Shown piece by piece: positions 10,145 to 20,900 of a stretch of DNA of 64,000 nt; position 1 is the first letter of the stretch, and each line of letters starts with the position of its first letter. Both the position numbers and the translations under genes were made by a program. The notes under the pieces were generated by a model that did no database searches, was not told the DNA's origin, and saw nothing but the letters and a program-made list of their open reading frames with translations. Source of the DNA: Psoroptes ovis (lineage: Eukaryota; Arthropoda; Arachnida; Sarcoptiformes; Psoroptidae); NCBI GenBank assembly GCA_002943765.1, contig PQWQ01000005.1, forward strand, positions 2,108,001 through 2,172,000, in the 5' to 3' direction.

Positions 10145-11309
10145 ATTTTTTTCCCAAATTATATTTTTTTTTGGTTTTCAACGGTATTTTAGCGTAGCAA
10201 TCAATAGATTTATGTGTTGGATTATTACAAAAATAACAATAGGTTGACCTTGTATTTTGTCTCTGTGGACTTGTTTTAACAATTGGATTGCAATTCAGGA
10301 AATCATCAAAGAGATTCTGATCTTCCCTTCTACTTCTAGCCAATTTATGTTCTTTTTCCAATACTTCGATAATGATACTTAAATCGGTTTCGCTAACACA
10401 ACCCAATTTACTAATAATTTCATATGTCAATTTTTGATAGATGATTCTTTTGAATTGATACGTGTAAGCGGGATTAATATTAACCTTTATCATTAATTTT
10501 TCAGTTTTCTTTATATCTTCCAGTATTCGTTCCATACCCATTATATCAAAATTATTTGTCAACTTTGGAAGACTTCTTAACTGTTGAGCTATATTTAATA
10601 CGACTTCATACGGATCATAAAATTTTTCACGCAATATGGTTTTGACCTTCTCGTAGTCGTCTTCATCGCCCATACTATTTATAAGTTGTCGACTTGGTCC
10701 ATCTAATTTTTCAGCAATTATATCGATTTTTCGTTGCGGGGGTAAACAGCTAAGGTCTAAAAGTGATGTTAGACTTTCGAAAAATTTCCGAAAATCTAAA
10801 AATTTCCCCGAAAATGGTTTAATTTTTTCAATTTCTTTTAGAATAAATTTTTCAGGCATCGTTTTTGGTTCAGCTTCGGTTGTCATTGTGATTGTTTCCT
10901 GTTGAACTTGTTGATTAGTTATATTTGACTTACTTGGTTCATTTTTAGCTTTAGTTGCGTCGTCTTGGATGGTCATTTCAAATATATTTATTTTTTTGAT
11001 GTCCTGCTTTGTTTTGTCGGCCACTTCGTATATTTTATCAAGTTTCTGATGATAATCTGTATTGATCAATTCATATTTTTCGGAATCAAACGGAAGTCCA
11101 TGTTCACGTCCATAATCTGCTGATGCTTTGAATTTGGCTCGATAGTCTGCGACTCTCTTCGCTAATTCCAATGTTTTCTTTACCAAATCGTAAGCATCAA
11201 TCGTTTTTTCGTTAATTTGGTTAAATACTTCAGTTATCATTCGCCTAATAACTGGCTTCTCTTTCTCCAATTCCTGGAGATTCTTCATCAAAACGTCGGA
11301 GGTACTCAT
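10098..11309 (-). CDS. gag: Gag of the errantivirus-like element
   Basis: 403 codons from ATG 11309. The N-terminal half is Lys/Glu-rich and helical. A central region (about residues 155-330) contains the retrotransposon gag pattern (IKPFSGKFLDFRKFFESL, then LREKFYDPYEVV), and a CCHC-type knuckle (CYFCNNPTHKSIDC) lies near the end. A second knuckle is split: its first cysteines read correctly only in the pol frame, just after the A7 run at 10146-10152. The last ~18 gag codons are therefore out-of-register, and gag stops at 10098. Gag would form the particle and bind RNA. Confidence 0.82.
   Translation of the reverse strand: MSTSDVLMKNLQELEKEKPVIRRMITEVFNQINEKTIDAYDLVKKTLELAKRVADYRAKFKASADYGREHGLPFDSEKYELINTDYHQKLDKIYEVADKTKQDIKKINIFEMTIQDDATKAKNEPSKSNITNQQVQQETITMTTEAEPKTMPEKFILKEIEKIKPFSGKFLDFRKFFESLTSLLDLSCLPPQRKIDIIAEKLDGPSRQLINSMGDEDDYEKVKTILREKFYDPYEVVLNIAQQLRSLPKLTNNFDIMGMERILEDIKKTEKLMIKVNINPAYTYQFKRIIYQKLTYEIISKLGCVSETDLSIIIEVLEKEHKLARSRREDQNLFDDFLNCNPIVKTSPQRQNTRSTYCYFCNNPTHKSIDCYAKIPLKTKKKYNLGKKFMHQMFRKRTSYEKL
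10146..10158 (-). other. gag/pol frame-break site, TTTGGG + A7
   Basis: TTTGGGAAAAAAA on the minus strand. Gag reads TTG-GGA-AAA-AAA-TTT; pol is +1. A zinc knuckle straddles the site. It could be a slippage site or a single-base homopolymer change. Confidence 0.6.
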
Positions 11310-11328
11310 CTTATTAATATTTTGTAAT

Positions 11329-11345
11329 GTTCAATCTTGCTGGCT
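11329..11345 (-). other. Putative primer-binding region
   Basis: The 17 bases after the 5' LTR (AGCCAGCAAGATTGAAC on the minus strand) resemble a sequence complementary to the inner part of a tRNA-Ser T-arm/acceptor, which primes some errantiviruses. The expected TGG complementary to the tRNA CCA end is missing. The tRNA comparison is from memory, so confidence is low. Confidence 0.3.
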
Positions 11346-11777
11346 TATAAGATATACGTAGTGGTGAGCGCAATTTTGGTTGAATTTAACCTTCTTTTTT
11401 CACGAAATAAATTTTTGACACAACAACAAGTTTTTTTTTTTTTTCGTAAAAGTTTTATTTATTGATAAAAAATGATAATGACAACATTTGATGAAAATAA
11501 CGACTGACTGAATAATAATTGAAAAATTGACAATTTTGATTAAAATGACGGAAAATATATACATTATGAGAAAGGAATGTGATAGAAAGGTAATTAAATC
11601 GAGGATGTTTTGAATACTTTAAATCATAATGATGTGCATGTTTAGCCAATGTGATTAGATTGGAATTTTTGCCAAATATGGTAATCAGCTAAACATTATC
11701 ATCATTAAGCTAACGATTTAAAAATTAATGATGTTAAATAACATCTCTTTAGATCAATAACTACCATTTCTATTACA
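11346..11777 (-). repeat. 5' LTR of the errantivirus-like element
   Basis: 432 bp, matching 4662-5096 with a poly-T length difference accounting for the size change. It contains AATAAA on the element strand near 11463 and on the host strand near 11404. It starts TGTAAT and ends CTTATA on the element strand. Confidence 0.9.
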
Positions 11778-11781
11778 TATA

Positions 11782-12092
11782 TAAAACAATTTCAACAGTT
11801 ACAGCAACACCAACAGAAGCTACAACGATTTCGCCGCCATACGAACGGAGAAAACATGGTAAGTGGATGAAAAAACCGGGAAAATAATTCATTAATTTGA
11901 ATTCTCGAATCTTTGACAGCTGGTTCGATCATAGCAGCGATTATGATAACAATTTGCCTGATAATAGGTGTATTATTAGGAGTGTTTGGCTATCATAGCT
12001 GTAAACGGCGATTAAACCTCAATGATCATCATATATCGACAACAATTTTTAGCCGCTCAGATGATACAATAAGAATGATTGAAAGAAAATAA
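11782..12092 (+). pseudogene. Severed 3' exons of the MAM/LDLa gene: stalk, transmembrane helix, cytoplasmic tail
   Basis: Removing the retrotransposon and one TATA duplicate joins base 4661 to 11782 with the MAM reading frame intact. The frame continues through a Thr/Pro-rich stalk (11783-11858), a 61 bp intron (11859-11919, GTAAGT...GACAG), a hydrophobic helix of about 22 residues beginning IIAAIMITICLIIG, a basic stop-transfer CKRR, and a short tail to TAA at 12090-12092. Stalk, anchor and tail are what the ectodomain lacked. The exons are now separated from their promoter by 7.1 kb of antisense retroelement and are probably not expressed as part of the receptor. The stop lies only 116 bp from the stop of the convergent TCP11-like gene. 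Confidence 0.8.
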
Positions 12093-12208
12093 TTAATTGA
12101 ATAATTTTTATTTGAATATTTCAAAATATAATATTTATGTGATTTAATTGTTAAATATATATAAAAAATTTTCAATTCATTTTAGATTGATTAATCATCA
12201 TCATAAAT

Positions 12209-14215
12209 TTAACCATAAAATGATTCTTCAATTTGTTTCATATCGAACGAATTCTTTGCACCACTTACGTCTTGATTATTTGGACTAATAATTTCGGATA
12301 ATATTTTAGTGTAATATGGTGAATAAACGGCACGATTATATGAAACGAAACGTGTAAATTCACTGGCTATGTTGACTAATTCATCGGAAAATGTACTTAA
12401 ACCTTTCGGTACTTGAATCGATAATATTGATTGTTGTGATTGTTTTTGTGGTTTTGATTGAATGACACGTTCAATAAATTCCAATATACGTCGTTCCATT
12501 ACTGAACGTATACGATTATTATTCGATGACAATTCGGTTATTTGTAATTTTAATGATTCTAATTTTTCATCAGATATTTGCGTCGGTGCTTTATAATCGA
12601 CCAATGCTTTACGAATGGATTGTTGTATGTGTAATGCTAAAGATTCTAATAATGATTTCAAATCATCCGATTTCATAAATTGTAGTAATTGAATTTTGTC
12701 GAATGATGACGATTTTGGAGCCACTAAAATTGCTTCCAGCTCTTTTTTCAATTTCATACGATAATCTTTAATCGATTGTAATGGTTCACCAATGGCAGCG
12801 AATGTAACCACAAATATACTGCTAATCATTGTTACTTTTAATATTTTTTCTCTTACTAAATCAATACGATTACGTATCAATAATAAAGTTTCTGGATAAT
12901 CATCTTCCAATTTTTGACTGTTATCATCGATTTGTTTATAACAATTAAATGATGGATTTGAACAATGTAATAGTTCCATATATGATGACATCAATACTTT
13001 ATTACAAACATTTTTCATATCATTTTCTTGTAATTCTTGTTGTAAATCTAAATTTTCATAATTACGTCGCAGCCATTTGGTGGTAAATTCTAATACATCG
13101 ATATGATATTCTAATTCGTGAGGTAGAAAATTCATTGATCATTTCAATAAAAATATCAATAATTTAATTGAAATGACTTACTTTTTTGTGTTTCAATTAA
13201 ATTTTTAAATTTTGCACGTTCATATTCAACCGAAGCCAGTTGAATATGAGGACGAAATTGACGAATATAGAAATTGGCAAAATCTAATTGCATCAATTCT
13301 AATAACTCGAATATTCCTCTGTTTAAATATATAAAAGAGACATAATTATTAGATCAATAATCATATTTCAAAATGTACTCACTTGAATAATGGTATCAAT
13401 TCATCAACTTCATACAATTGTTTTATCATATCATCTCGTGATGGACAACATAACCGACCACAAACATTCAAAATATAATGTGCATAATGCTTGTAATCGA
13501 AACTATTATTTTTGATTTGCTGTTCAATCAATTCTAAATCTAATATTTGTTCAATTTCTTGCCGAAGCTGCACATGTTGTGGCATCAAAAATGTAAATAA
13601 TGTTTCTTTTATTTCTTGTATTAATTTTAATGTTTGTATATAATTTGGTGGTTGCTCATTCAGTTGTTCTTGCAGAATATCCCAAAATGCTTTTTTCATT
13701 GTTTCACGTACAATTGTTTCCAATTGTGATGGTGATGATATTCGTTGATGTTGTGGCGGTTGTGATTGATTTGTATCATTGGTCATTGCCGATGTCGTTG
13801 ATGATGATGTTGGCAAGGTATCTTCTTTACGTTCCAATTTAAAATCTTGATTAAATATTATTTCATTCATCAATGCCATCCGATTCATTTCGTTTGCTGT
13901 TTTCATTATTTCTTCAAATTGAATAAAATTCGGCGGTGTTATACCGAATATGGGCATAGAATTGACATTCGATGATGATGTCGATCGTGATGATTGTTCT
14001 TGATCATCTTTATCACCATCACCATCATCATTGTTGTTGTTGTAATTATTCACCGGTACATTTGATGATGATGATGATTTCGAAGTGGTAGATGATGTAA
14101 CATCATTATCAATTTGAAATATTTCATTATTTTCCAATCGTTCTGATACATTTTCATCATTATTATTATCATTAGAATTATTTCCAGGCATTTTTGGATT
14201 TATTATATCGATCAA
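12209..14215 (-). CDS. TCP11L1: TCP11-like protein (T-complex 11 family)
   Basis: Three exons on the minus strand: 14215-13383, 13318-13182 and 13110-12209. Introns are 64 and 71 bp (GTGAGT...AAACAG; GTAAGT...ATTAG), and all junction phases close to give 623 residues. The N-terminal ~100 residues are Asn/Asp/Ser-rich and disordered. After that come the family patterns: a start near 'PNFIQFEEIM', 'LMQLDFANFYIRQFRPH', 'SVEYERAKF' and 'LEFTTKWL', then a helical C-terminal region. TCP11 proteins act in cAMP-linked sperm signalling in mammals; TCP11L1 function is poorly defined. The ATG at 13135 lies inside intron 2 and is not the start. The gene is convergent with the MAM gene and divergent from Sec15. 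Confidence 0.85.
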
Positions 14216-16308
14216 ATTGAATTAGAAAAGCTATTTAAATTGGAAAAATGAAATGAATTTAGTGAAAAGTAATAATTGCAATTATCAACAATAACAAACA
14301 TTTTTGGATGAATTAACAGCTAAATTAATTGATTGGATAGAAATACACTTAAACAGAGTTATTATTACACAGAATCTATGCCAAATTATGAGGGAATAAT
14401 AAGGAAGAAATTAGGACAAGAATCACTTGAAATTACTGAGAACAATCAAATAAATAATGAATGAGGAAATCAGCGTATCAACACAAATGAAATAAGGACA
14501 CCAGTTCTATTTTCAAAGTAAATAATCTTAATAATGACGAACGTTGATTCATAGAAATGTTCCTCGAAAACACAATTAAAACACGTATACGGTAGGATTT
14601 GAGCTCAAAAATTTTTCGCTTTTCCAGGAACAGAAAATAATGATCTTTTCCCTATTTGAGCGAAATAGACCATTTCTATTAATTTAAGAATTTACGAAAA
14701 GAGAAAAATGTGGATTTTCTGCCCCCGATTGTACCGATCATTTTCTGTTCACAGCTGATTTATTGGGAGATGCTGAGGTAAATTTCGGTTCATTTTTTTC
14801 ACCGAAGAGAAACTTTTCCTTATTCTCAAACTCTTCGCTAATATCTCAAGATTCAAATTTTTAAATTCAAATTTTGTCAAAAGCCAAAGAAAAAACACAA
14901 AGTGGAAATACTACGCAGCATATAATTCCATAAATCGATTTATTTGTTTATCATGATTATCTTAGAACCAATCGATCGATCGAAAATAAAAAAAATAACT
15001 TTAAAAATGATTAAGCAAAATTAAGCAATCATTATTGTCATGAAACGAGTCAAAATGTAACACGTAGAATGACAAATCACCTTTTTTTGGGCAATTAATT
15101 TCAATCAAAATTAATTAATTACATTCAAAAATGAGTAATCAGTTAATTAATTAATCACTTAATCAATTCATTCGTTAATAATTTAAGGAAAATTTGAATT
15201 TTTAATGAATTTCAATTTTAAACATCTCTGTTTGTTTTGATTCATTTTTGTGTTTACAGATTGTCAAATTGATAAATACAAAAAATAAACAAATGATAGC
15301 GTCATCTGTTGCGGTGTAAAGTAAACATTTTACTTGTTTATTTTTCTATTTTTTGTAATTTTTTTCTGAAATTGGTCATATTTGAAAAATTTGAATTGAA
15401 TGAATGGAGGGGGAAATTTAGAATGAAAATTATTCAAAATCAATTCATTATTATGCATTGCATTGCATTTTAAATGCAAATATTCAAAGATTGCAGACAA
15501 CAAATTTGCTTCGGAATGAGAAATGAGAGAAATTGCATGCATTCAAGTCATTAATTTTTCCATTCATTAATTCAAGAATTCTTGGCAAAGGTAATCATGT
15601 TTGTTGGTCTGGTTGCAGCAGCAGCTGCTGCTGCTGTTGCTGCTGCAATTGTGATTAGTTCTTGGCTGACTGGTGGCGTAGATGGTGGTGGTGGTAGTAT
15701 TATTATCATTTGAATTTATTGTTGGTTTGTTGTTACGTGAAATGACGAAAACAAGAGGAAATAATTGAAATGAAAAATTGAATGAAATGAATGAAAAAGA
15801 GAAGAAAATTAATGAATGAAAAGAAATATTCGCGAAGAGTAAACAAGTGAACAATTGCTAGCAAAGAGTAAACATTGAACATATACAGCCGAATTGATAA
15901 ACAAAAAAAATTAATTTATTAAGCATTCGTGGCCACCAAAATTAGTGACGAAGACGAGTTATTTATCATATTATCATTGAAACAAGATTTTATCAATGAT
16001 AATTTACATTGAATCAATGTTTCAATGATTTAAATGTTCAACGATAGATACTCAAACTGAATCATCAAGTTTTAATCAGAAAGGAATTTGGTTACAATCA
16101 TTGCAACAACACTGCCATTGATTTGATTGACCATAAACGGAGTGTTGAGAGTTTGTTGTTGATGTTCATCACGACTCAAGGCTCATTTTCAAACGTTCAC
16201 GATCAGATAAATCAATCAAACAATCATCGATCGATCAATTGGCATCTGATCAGAACTATTGAAGGAAAATTTGAAATATTGATCATAGAAAACCAAATAT
16301 AAGCAAAA
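14216..16308. promoter_or_regulatory. Divergent intergenic region between TCP11-like and Sec15
   Basis: 2.1 kb between two head-to-head genes, so it must hold both upstream regions. No coding frame is convincing. Visible features are AT-rich homopolymers, ATTAATTAAT clusters near 15105-15180, and a CAG/CTG run at 15615-15648 that forms a perfect short palindrome. No promoter motif can be assigned with certainty. Confidence 0.4.
15615..15648. repeat. Palindromic CAG/CTG repeat
   Basis: GCAGCAGCAGCTGCTGCTGC followed by more TGC triplets. The two halves are reverse complements and could fold into a hairpin. It lies about 660 bp upstream of Sec15 exon 1A. Confidence 0.75.
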
Positions 16309-19300
16309 ATGTCATCATTATTGAAAATGAATCAAAAATTTTTATCAAAAAGTAGTTGGACATTACGTGGTGGTGGTGGTGGTAGTAGCGGTGGTGCTGG
16401 TGGAAATGATAGTAATCATAATTCATCAAATACCAATCATCATCATCATCATCCACATCATAAATATATATCACCAAAAAATAACAACAATATCTCAATC
16501 ATAAATAATTCACCAGCACGTTTTAATCATAATTTTAAACATCAACAACAACAACAACATCAGCAGCAGCAACAACAACAACAACAGTCAAAACACCCAC
16601 AAAATCAACAATGGAATGATGATCATAAATCAAATATAACTAATAATGATAATAATAATCTAGTCAATTTAAATGCAAACAATTTATTATTAATGAAACA
16701 ACAACAACAATTAAATCAAATGAATAAATCACATTCAATTACGGATTTACGTGAGCTAAAATCGGCTAAACATAAATCAATGAAAGGTGATAATAAAAAT
16801 TTAATGATGAATAATGAACAATTTGAATATGAAATTAATGAACGTCGTATCGATATGTATATTGCTGAAATTGAAATGGATCCAGTGTTTCAATTAGGAT
16901 CGACCATAAGGTAATGTGATTTATTGTTGATTATTTTGATTAATTTATCGCATTTAATTTCAACATAATCAATTGAATTGCATTCTGATGATGTCTGTTT
17001 ACATTGAACATTATCAATAATCGTTTTGAATTTCAATTCACAAGTAATGATAAACATTGAGCAATCAAGAGCAATAATCAGCTGATAGTGTCATATTTTT
17101 TTTCTGGGATTCGGCATACATTTGTATTTGATCATTTTTTTTTATTTATTATTTTGGTTTAAACCAAAATAATAATAAAAATGTATTTGAATACATCCAA
17201 TCCTCATATATCTATCTATATATTTATGACTGTGTTTGATAATGCTTATTACTGTGCTGTAAATGTTTGCTGTTATTATTGTTTTGATTTGTTATATTTT
17301 TTCTGTTCTCATATTTCATATTTCGGTTTATGAGTTCCGTAGACCGCATAAATTTCAATTCAGTTAGTTTTAAATGCTCGAATTTTGATGTGCATTCTGT
17401 CATAATCGTTATTAATCCATTCATCGATCAATCATCATGTTAAACACGACTAAAACATTGTTTTGTTCAGATACAAAATTTGATCATTTATTGCTGGAAT
17501 TGGAATCGACTGATGCCAATACGATTGCATTGGTGTTAAGGTTTGAATTTATGGAGTTTTGATTGCAAATTTATCCATAAAAAATGTTTTAAATGATTTA
17601 AATTCGATTATTAATTTTTGATTTTCTATTTTCCCATAGAGCAATCTACGATAGTGATGAACATGATCGTTTTATGGAAAAATTAGATTTACGTATAAAA
17701 AATCATGATAAAGATATTGAACGTATGTGTAATTGTCATTATCAAGGTTTTGTTGATTGTATACATGAATTGTTAAAAGTACGGCCACAAGCACAAGATT
17801 TAAAACAAGAATTAAATCAAATAAATGAAGAATTATTGAAATCATCTGAAAATATTCAACGTAAAGCTGATGAATTAATTAAATATCGTCGTATTCTTTG
17901 TAATACAAAAACAGCTATTGAATTTCTGCAAGAATGCTTGCCAATGTTGGAAACATTTTCCAAATTAGATCAACAAATGAATGAAAAAAAATATTATTCA
18001 GCACTGAAAACATTGGAACAATTTGAACGTTTATATATGGTTAAATTTAAGAAATATCGTTTCACCCAGCAAATGTGTTTACGTGTGCCTAAAATACGTG
18101 AAACAATTAAAAAAGAATCGATGAAAGATTTAAAAGATTTTCTAGAAAATATTCGTCAATCAACATTTAAAATTGGTGAAAAAGCAATGAAAAATATTGC
18201 GATCCGCTATAAATCAAAAGATTTTCAATTAATATTATCATCATCATCATCATCTGCAGCCACCTCAATGACATCTAAACGAAATCTTATTGATCATGAT
18301 TTACGTTCTAAATTGAAAAATCAATTGAAAATAAATGGTACCATTACAAATGGTAATGTAGATAATGATGTCAACAATAATAATAATGATAATTCAAATA
18401 GTAATAATGATGATGATGATGATTATTTATTGATGCAAGAAGAATTAAGTGCAACAGATTTAATCGATTTCAGCCCGGTTTATCGTTGTCTGCATATATT
18501 CGGTTGTCTTGGTGCACGTGAACAATTCGAGCAATATTATCGACAACAACGTAAACAACAAGCAAGATTAATATTGCATTCATTTTCAGTTCAACCTACA
18601 AATACATCAACTGTCCAACAACAACAATTACCATCAAATGTAACAACAACAACAATATTTAATCGTGATAATTTTAAAAATTATCTGTTCGGTGTTGTTG
18701 GATTTTTTGTTATCGAAGATCATCTACTGAATACATCGAATGGTTTAGTTACCAAAGATTATCTGGAAGAAAATTGGAATGATATTATTCAATCATTAAT
18801 TGAAACAATAAAATATCAAACAAAATTATGTAATGATTCTGAACAAATGTTATATATTAAATCAATGTTAATATTATTTTGTGAAACAACAAAAAATTAT
18901 GGTTATCAAATTGAACCAATTATGAAATTATTGATTGAATTAAAACAATTATATTTGGATATTCTCCTAAAACAATGGTCAAAAATATTTCAAAAAATAT
19001 TCGATTCAGATACATATCATCCATTGATTATAAATAATTCAAAAGAATTTGATGAATATTTCGGTGATATGACCCCTAATGAATTGAAGGTATTCAATGA
19101 TAATGTCAGTTGTGGTGTGATTAATGGTGATGGAAACAACACGAAAGAAAACAATGATTCGACTAATACCTCATCAGAAAATCAATATCCAAAACGTTAT
19201 CAATATTCACAATTTGTACCGAAAATATATAAAACTGTTAAAGAATTCATCCATACATATTTGAAATTTTTAAACGATTTAAATATGAATGATAATGATA

Positions 19301-20280
19301 AAGAAGATACGTTGCGTAAATCAACAAATCTATTATTAACAAGAACATTAAGTGATTCATTATCAACATTGATTAAGAAACCAAATCTAGGCCTACTGCA
19401 ATTGATACAAATATCAATCAATACTAATTATCTGGAAGAAACAAATATATTGCTAGAATATTATATAACTGAATTAATACAACAACAACAAAAACATTTA
19501 ATAAATAATATGAATTATATGAATGATAAAATTTTATTATTATCATCATCATCATCATTAAATGGCCACAAGCAACAGCAACAGCTACCGCATCAGCAAC
19601 AACCTCAACAATCATCACATTTACAACGTTTACAGGGGCGAACAATGTTCAAAGATTTACGATCCGAAGCTGAATCACAAATCTATATTCAATTGAATAA
19701 TAAAATTGAAGAATTTTTTTCATTAGCCAACTATAATTATATGTTATCCGATTCACCTGGTAAAGCATCATCATACATTTTAGATTTGATGGCATTTTTG
19801 AAATCAACATTTGAAGCATTCACCAATTTACCATCAAAAGTTGCACAAACAGCTTGTTTAAGTGCATGTAAATTTATATCATCAAGGCTATTAAATATAT
19901 TGCTTGAAGATGAAGTCAAAGCAATATCACATGGTTTTCTACAACAATTCAATTTGGATTTAATGCAATGTGAAATGTTTTCCGGTAATGATCCGGTAAA
20001 AGAATTCGAAGAAGGTGCCCTACAATCTTGTTTTGCTGAACTACGGCAAACAATGGACTTGTTTATTGAATTTGATTCATGGAGCACTTATTTTGCCGAG
20101 TATGGTAAAAATGAATCAAGATATTTGCGTGTTAATCCACAAACAGCATTAATATTGTTGGAAAAATTAATACGTGGTGATAATAAGAAAACAATATTTT
20201 CATCATTATCTAAAAATGAACGTGATAAAAAGAATAAAATTGATACAATATTGAAAAAATTGAAACAATTAATTAATTAA
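16309..20280 (+). CDS. Sec15: Exocyst complex component 6 (Sec15), isoform A model
   Basis: Exon 1A is 16309-16910 and the main exon is 17640-20280; joining them gives 1080 residues. Sec15 is the exocyst subunit that binds the Rab GTPase (Rab8/Rab11, Sec4) on secretory vesicles and tethers them to the plasma membrane. The main exon begins AIYDSDEHDRFMEKLDLRI and continues NHDKDIERMCNCHYQGFVD, the family hallmark. A helical body follows, and the conserved C-terminal Sec15 domain includes 'YNYMLSDSPGKASSYILDLM' and 'NLDLMQCEMF'. It is longer than the ~770-800 residues of insect and vertebrate orthologues because of Gly/His/Gln-rich sequence in exon 1A and Ser/Asn/Asp/Gln insertions in the body. 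Exon 1A ends ...EIEMDPVFQLGSTIR, equivalent to the vertebrate stretch just before the hallmark. A second first exon lies at 17437. Few introns. Confidence 0.93.
17437..17540 (+). CDS. Sec15: Alternative first coding exon (1B) of Sec15
   Basis: ATG at 17437 opens 34 codons ending HLLLELESTDANTIALVLR, with donor GTTTGA at 17541. It ends in the same phase (AG|) as exon 1A, and either joins the main exon at 17640 in frame. It cannot be spliced after exon 1A: the acceptor-like TTGTTCAG at 17463-17470 would put it out of frame with an immediate stop. The two exons encode alternative versions of the same short helix. Isoform B would have 914 residues without the low-complexity head. An in-frame TAA upstream limits the exon's 5' extent. 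Confidence 0.65.
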
Positions 20281-20900
20281 TTAATCAAATTGATTTTGAT
20301 TAATTAATGTGCCAATATTAATTGATTATTGTCATTTTTTTTCGAATATTTTAATTATATTTATTATAATTTATTCATAATATTTGTAATTTTTATACAG
20401 AATTTTATATTTATGATATATCCACCACCACCACCATATACATGCGATTCTCCGGTACATTTGTATACAATTATTATTTTTTTTTAAATTTACAATTAAC
20501 CCCAGAACCAGATAATAATACCAGTAAAAACCAGAGTAATTTTGTAAAAGTTAATAAATTTTGTTAATTAAAAGTGATTAATCAATTTATTGATTGAATT
20601 TTCACATGGTGTTTAATCCATGTGGGATTAGTTCTTTGTTGGGCTTTGTTCCAATTTGGCAAAATTAATAATAATTTGGTCGCCAAAAGACGAAAATTTT
20701 TAGCCATAATTCAAGATTAAGATTGAGATTGGGGATTCAGGTTAATCCTTAATCAGTGATCCTATTAGATGATTTTCGATAAAATTTAGATCTTGTTCCA
20801 ATGATATTTAAGTCGGTTGATTTAAGGTGGTTGATTGTATGTCTTGAGACAAATTATTTTCATTTGTGTTCTCGTGTGAAAATCTTAATTTTAAATAAAA
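20281..20900. other. Intergenic, Sec15 to carboxylesterase
   Basis: 620 bp holding the Sec15 3' UTR and the esterase promoter. AT-rich with a CCACCA run near 20422-20436; nothing else recognised. Confidence 0.5.

Larger units (their letters stand above)
4662..11777 (-). mobile_element. Errantivirus-like Gypsy LTR retrotransposon with gag, pol and env
   Basis: A complete provirus-like element read on the minus strand: 5' LTR 11346-11777, gag, pol (protease, reverse transcriptase, RNase H, integrase), env, polypurine tract, 3' LTR 4662-5096. The LTRs are 432 and 435 bp. The length difference is accounted for by a poly-T run (14 versus 17), and a 195 bp stretch encodes an identical peptide in both, so insertion looks recent. 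TATA on both sides (4658-4661, 11778-11781) is the likely 4-bp target duplication, though the AT-rich site blurs the ends. Three frame breaks (10146-10152, 7321-7325, 6662-6668) interrupt the coding frames. Order, integrase type and F-like env place it with Metaviridae errantiviruses. It sits antisense in a coding exon of the MAM gene. Confidence 0.92.

Noticed and set aside
13111..13135. ATG 13135 as start of a second gene before the TCP11 region
   Set aside because: It falls inside a 71-bp intron; the frame joins the upstream exon cleanly at 13110.
15567..15854. 95-codon minus-strand ORF upstream of Sec15
   Set aside because: Phe/Ser and poly-Thr/Ser/Cys content derives from simple repeats.
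17463..17470. TTGTTCAG as a splice acceptor joining Sec15 exon 1A to exon 1B
   Set aside because: The carried phase gives a stop within four codons; both exons instead fit the main exon directly.
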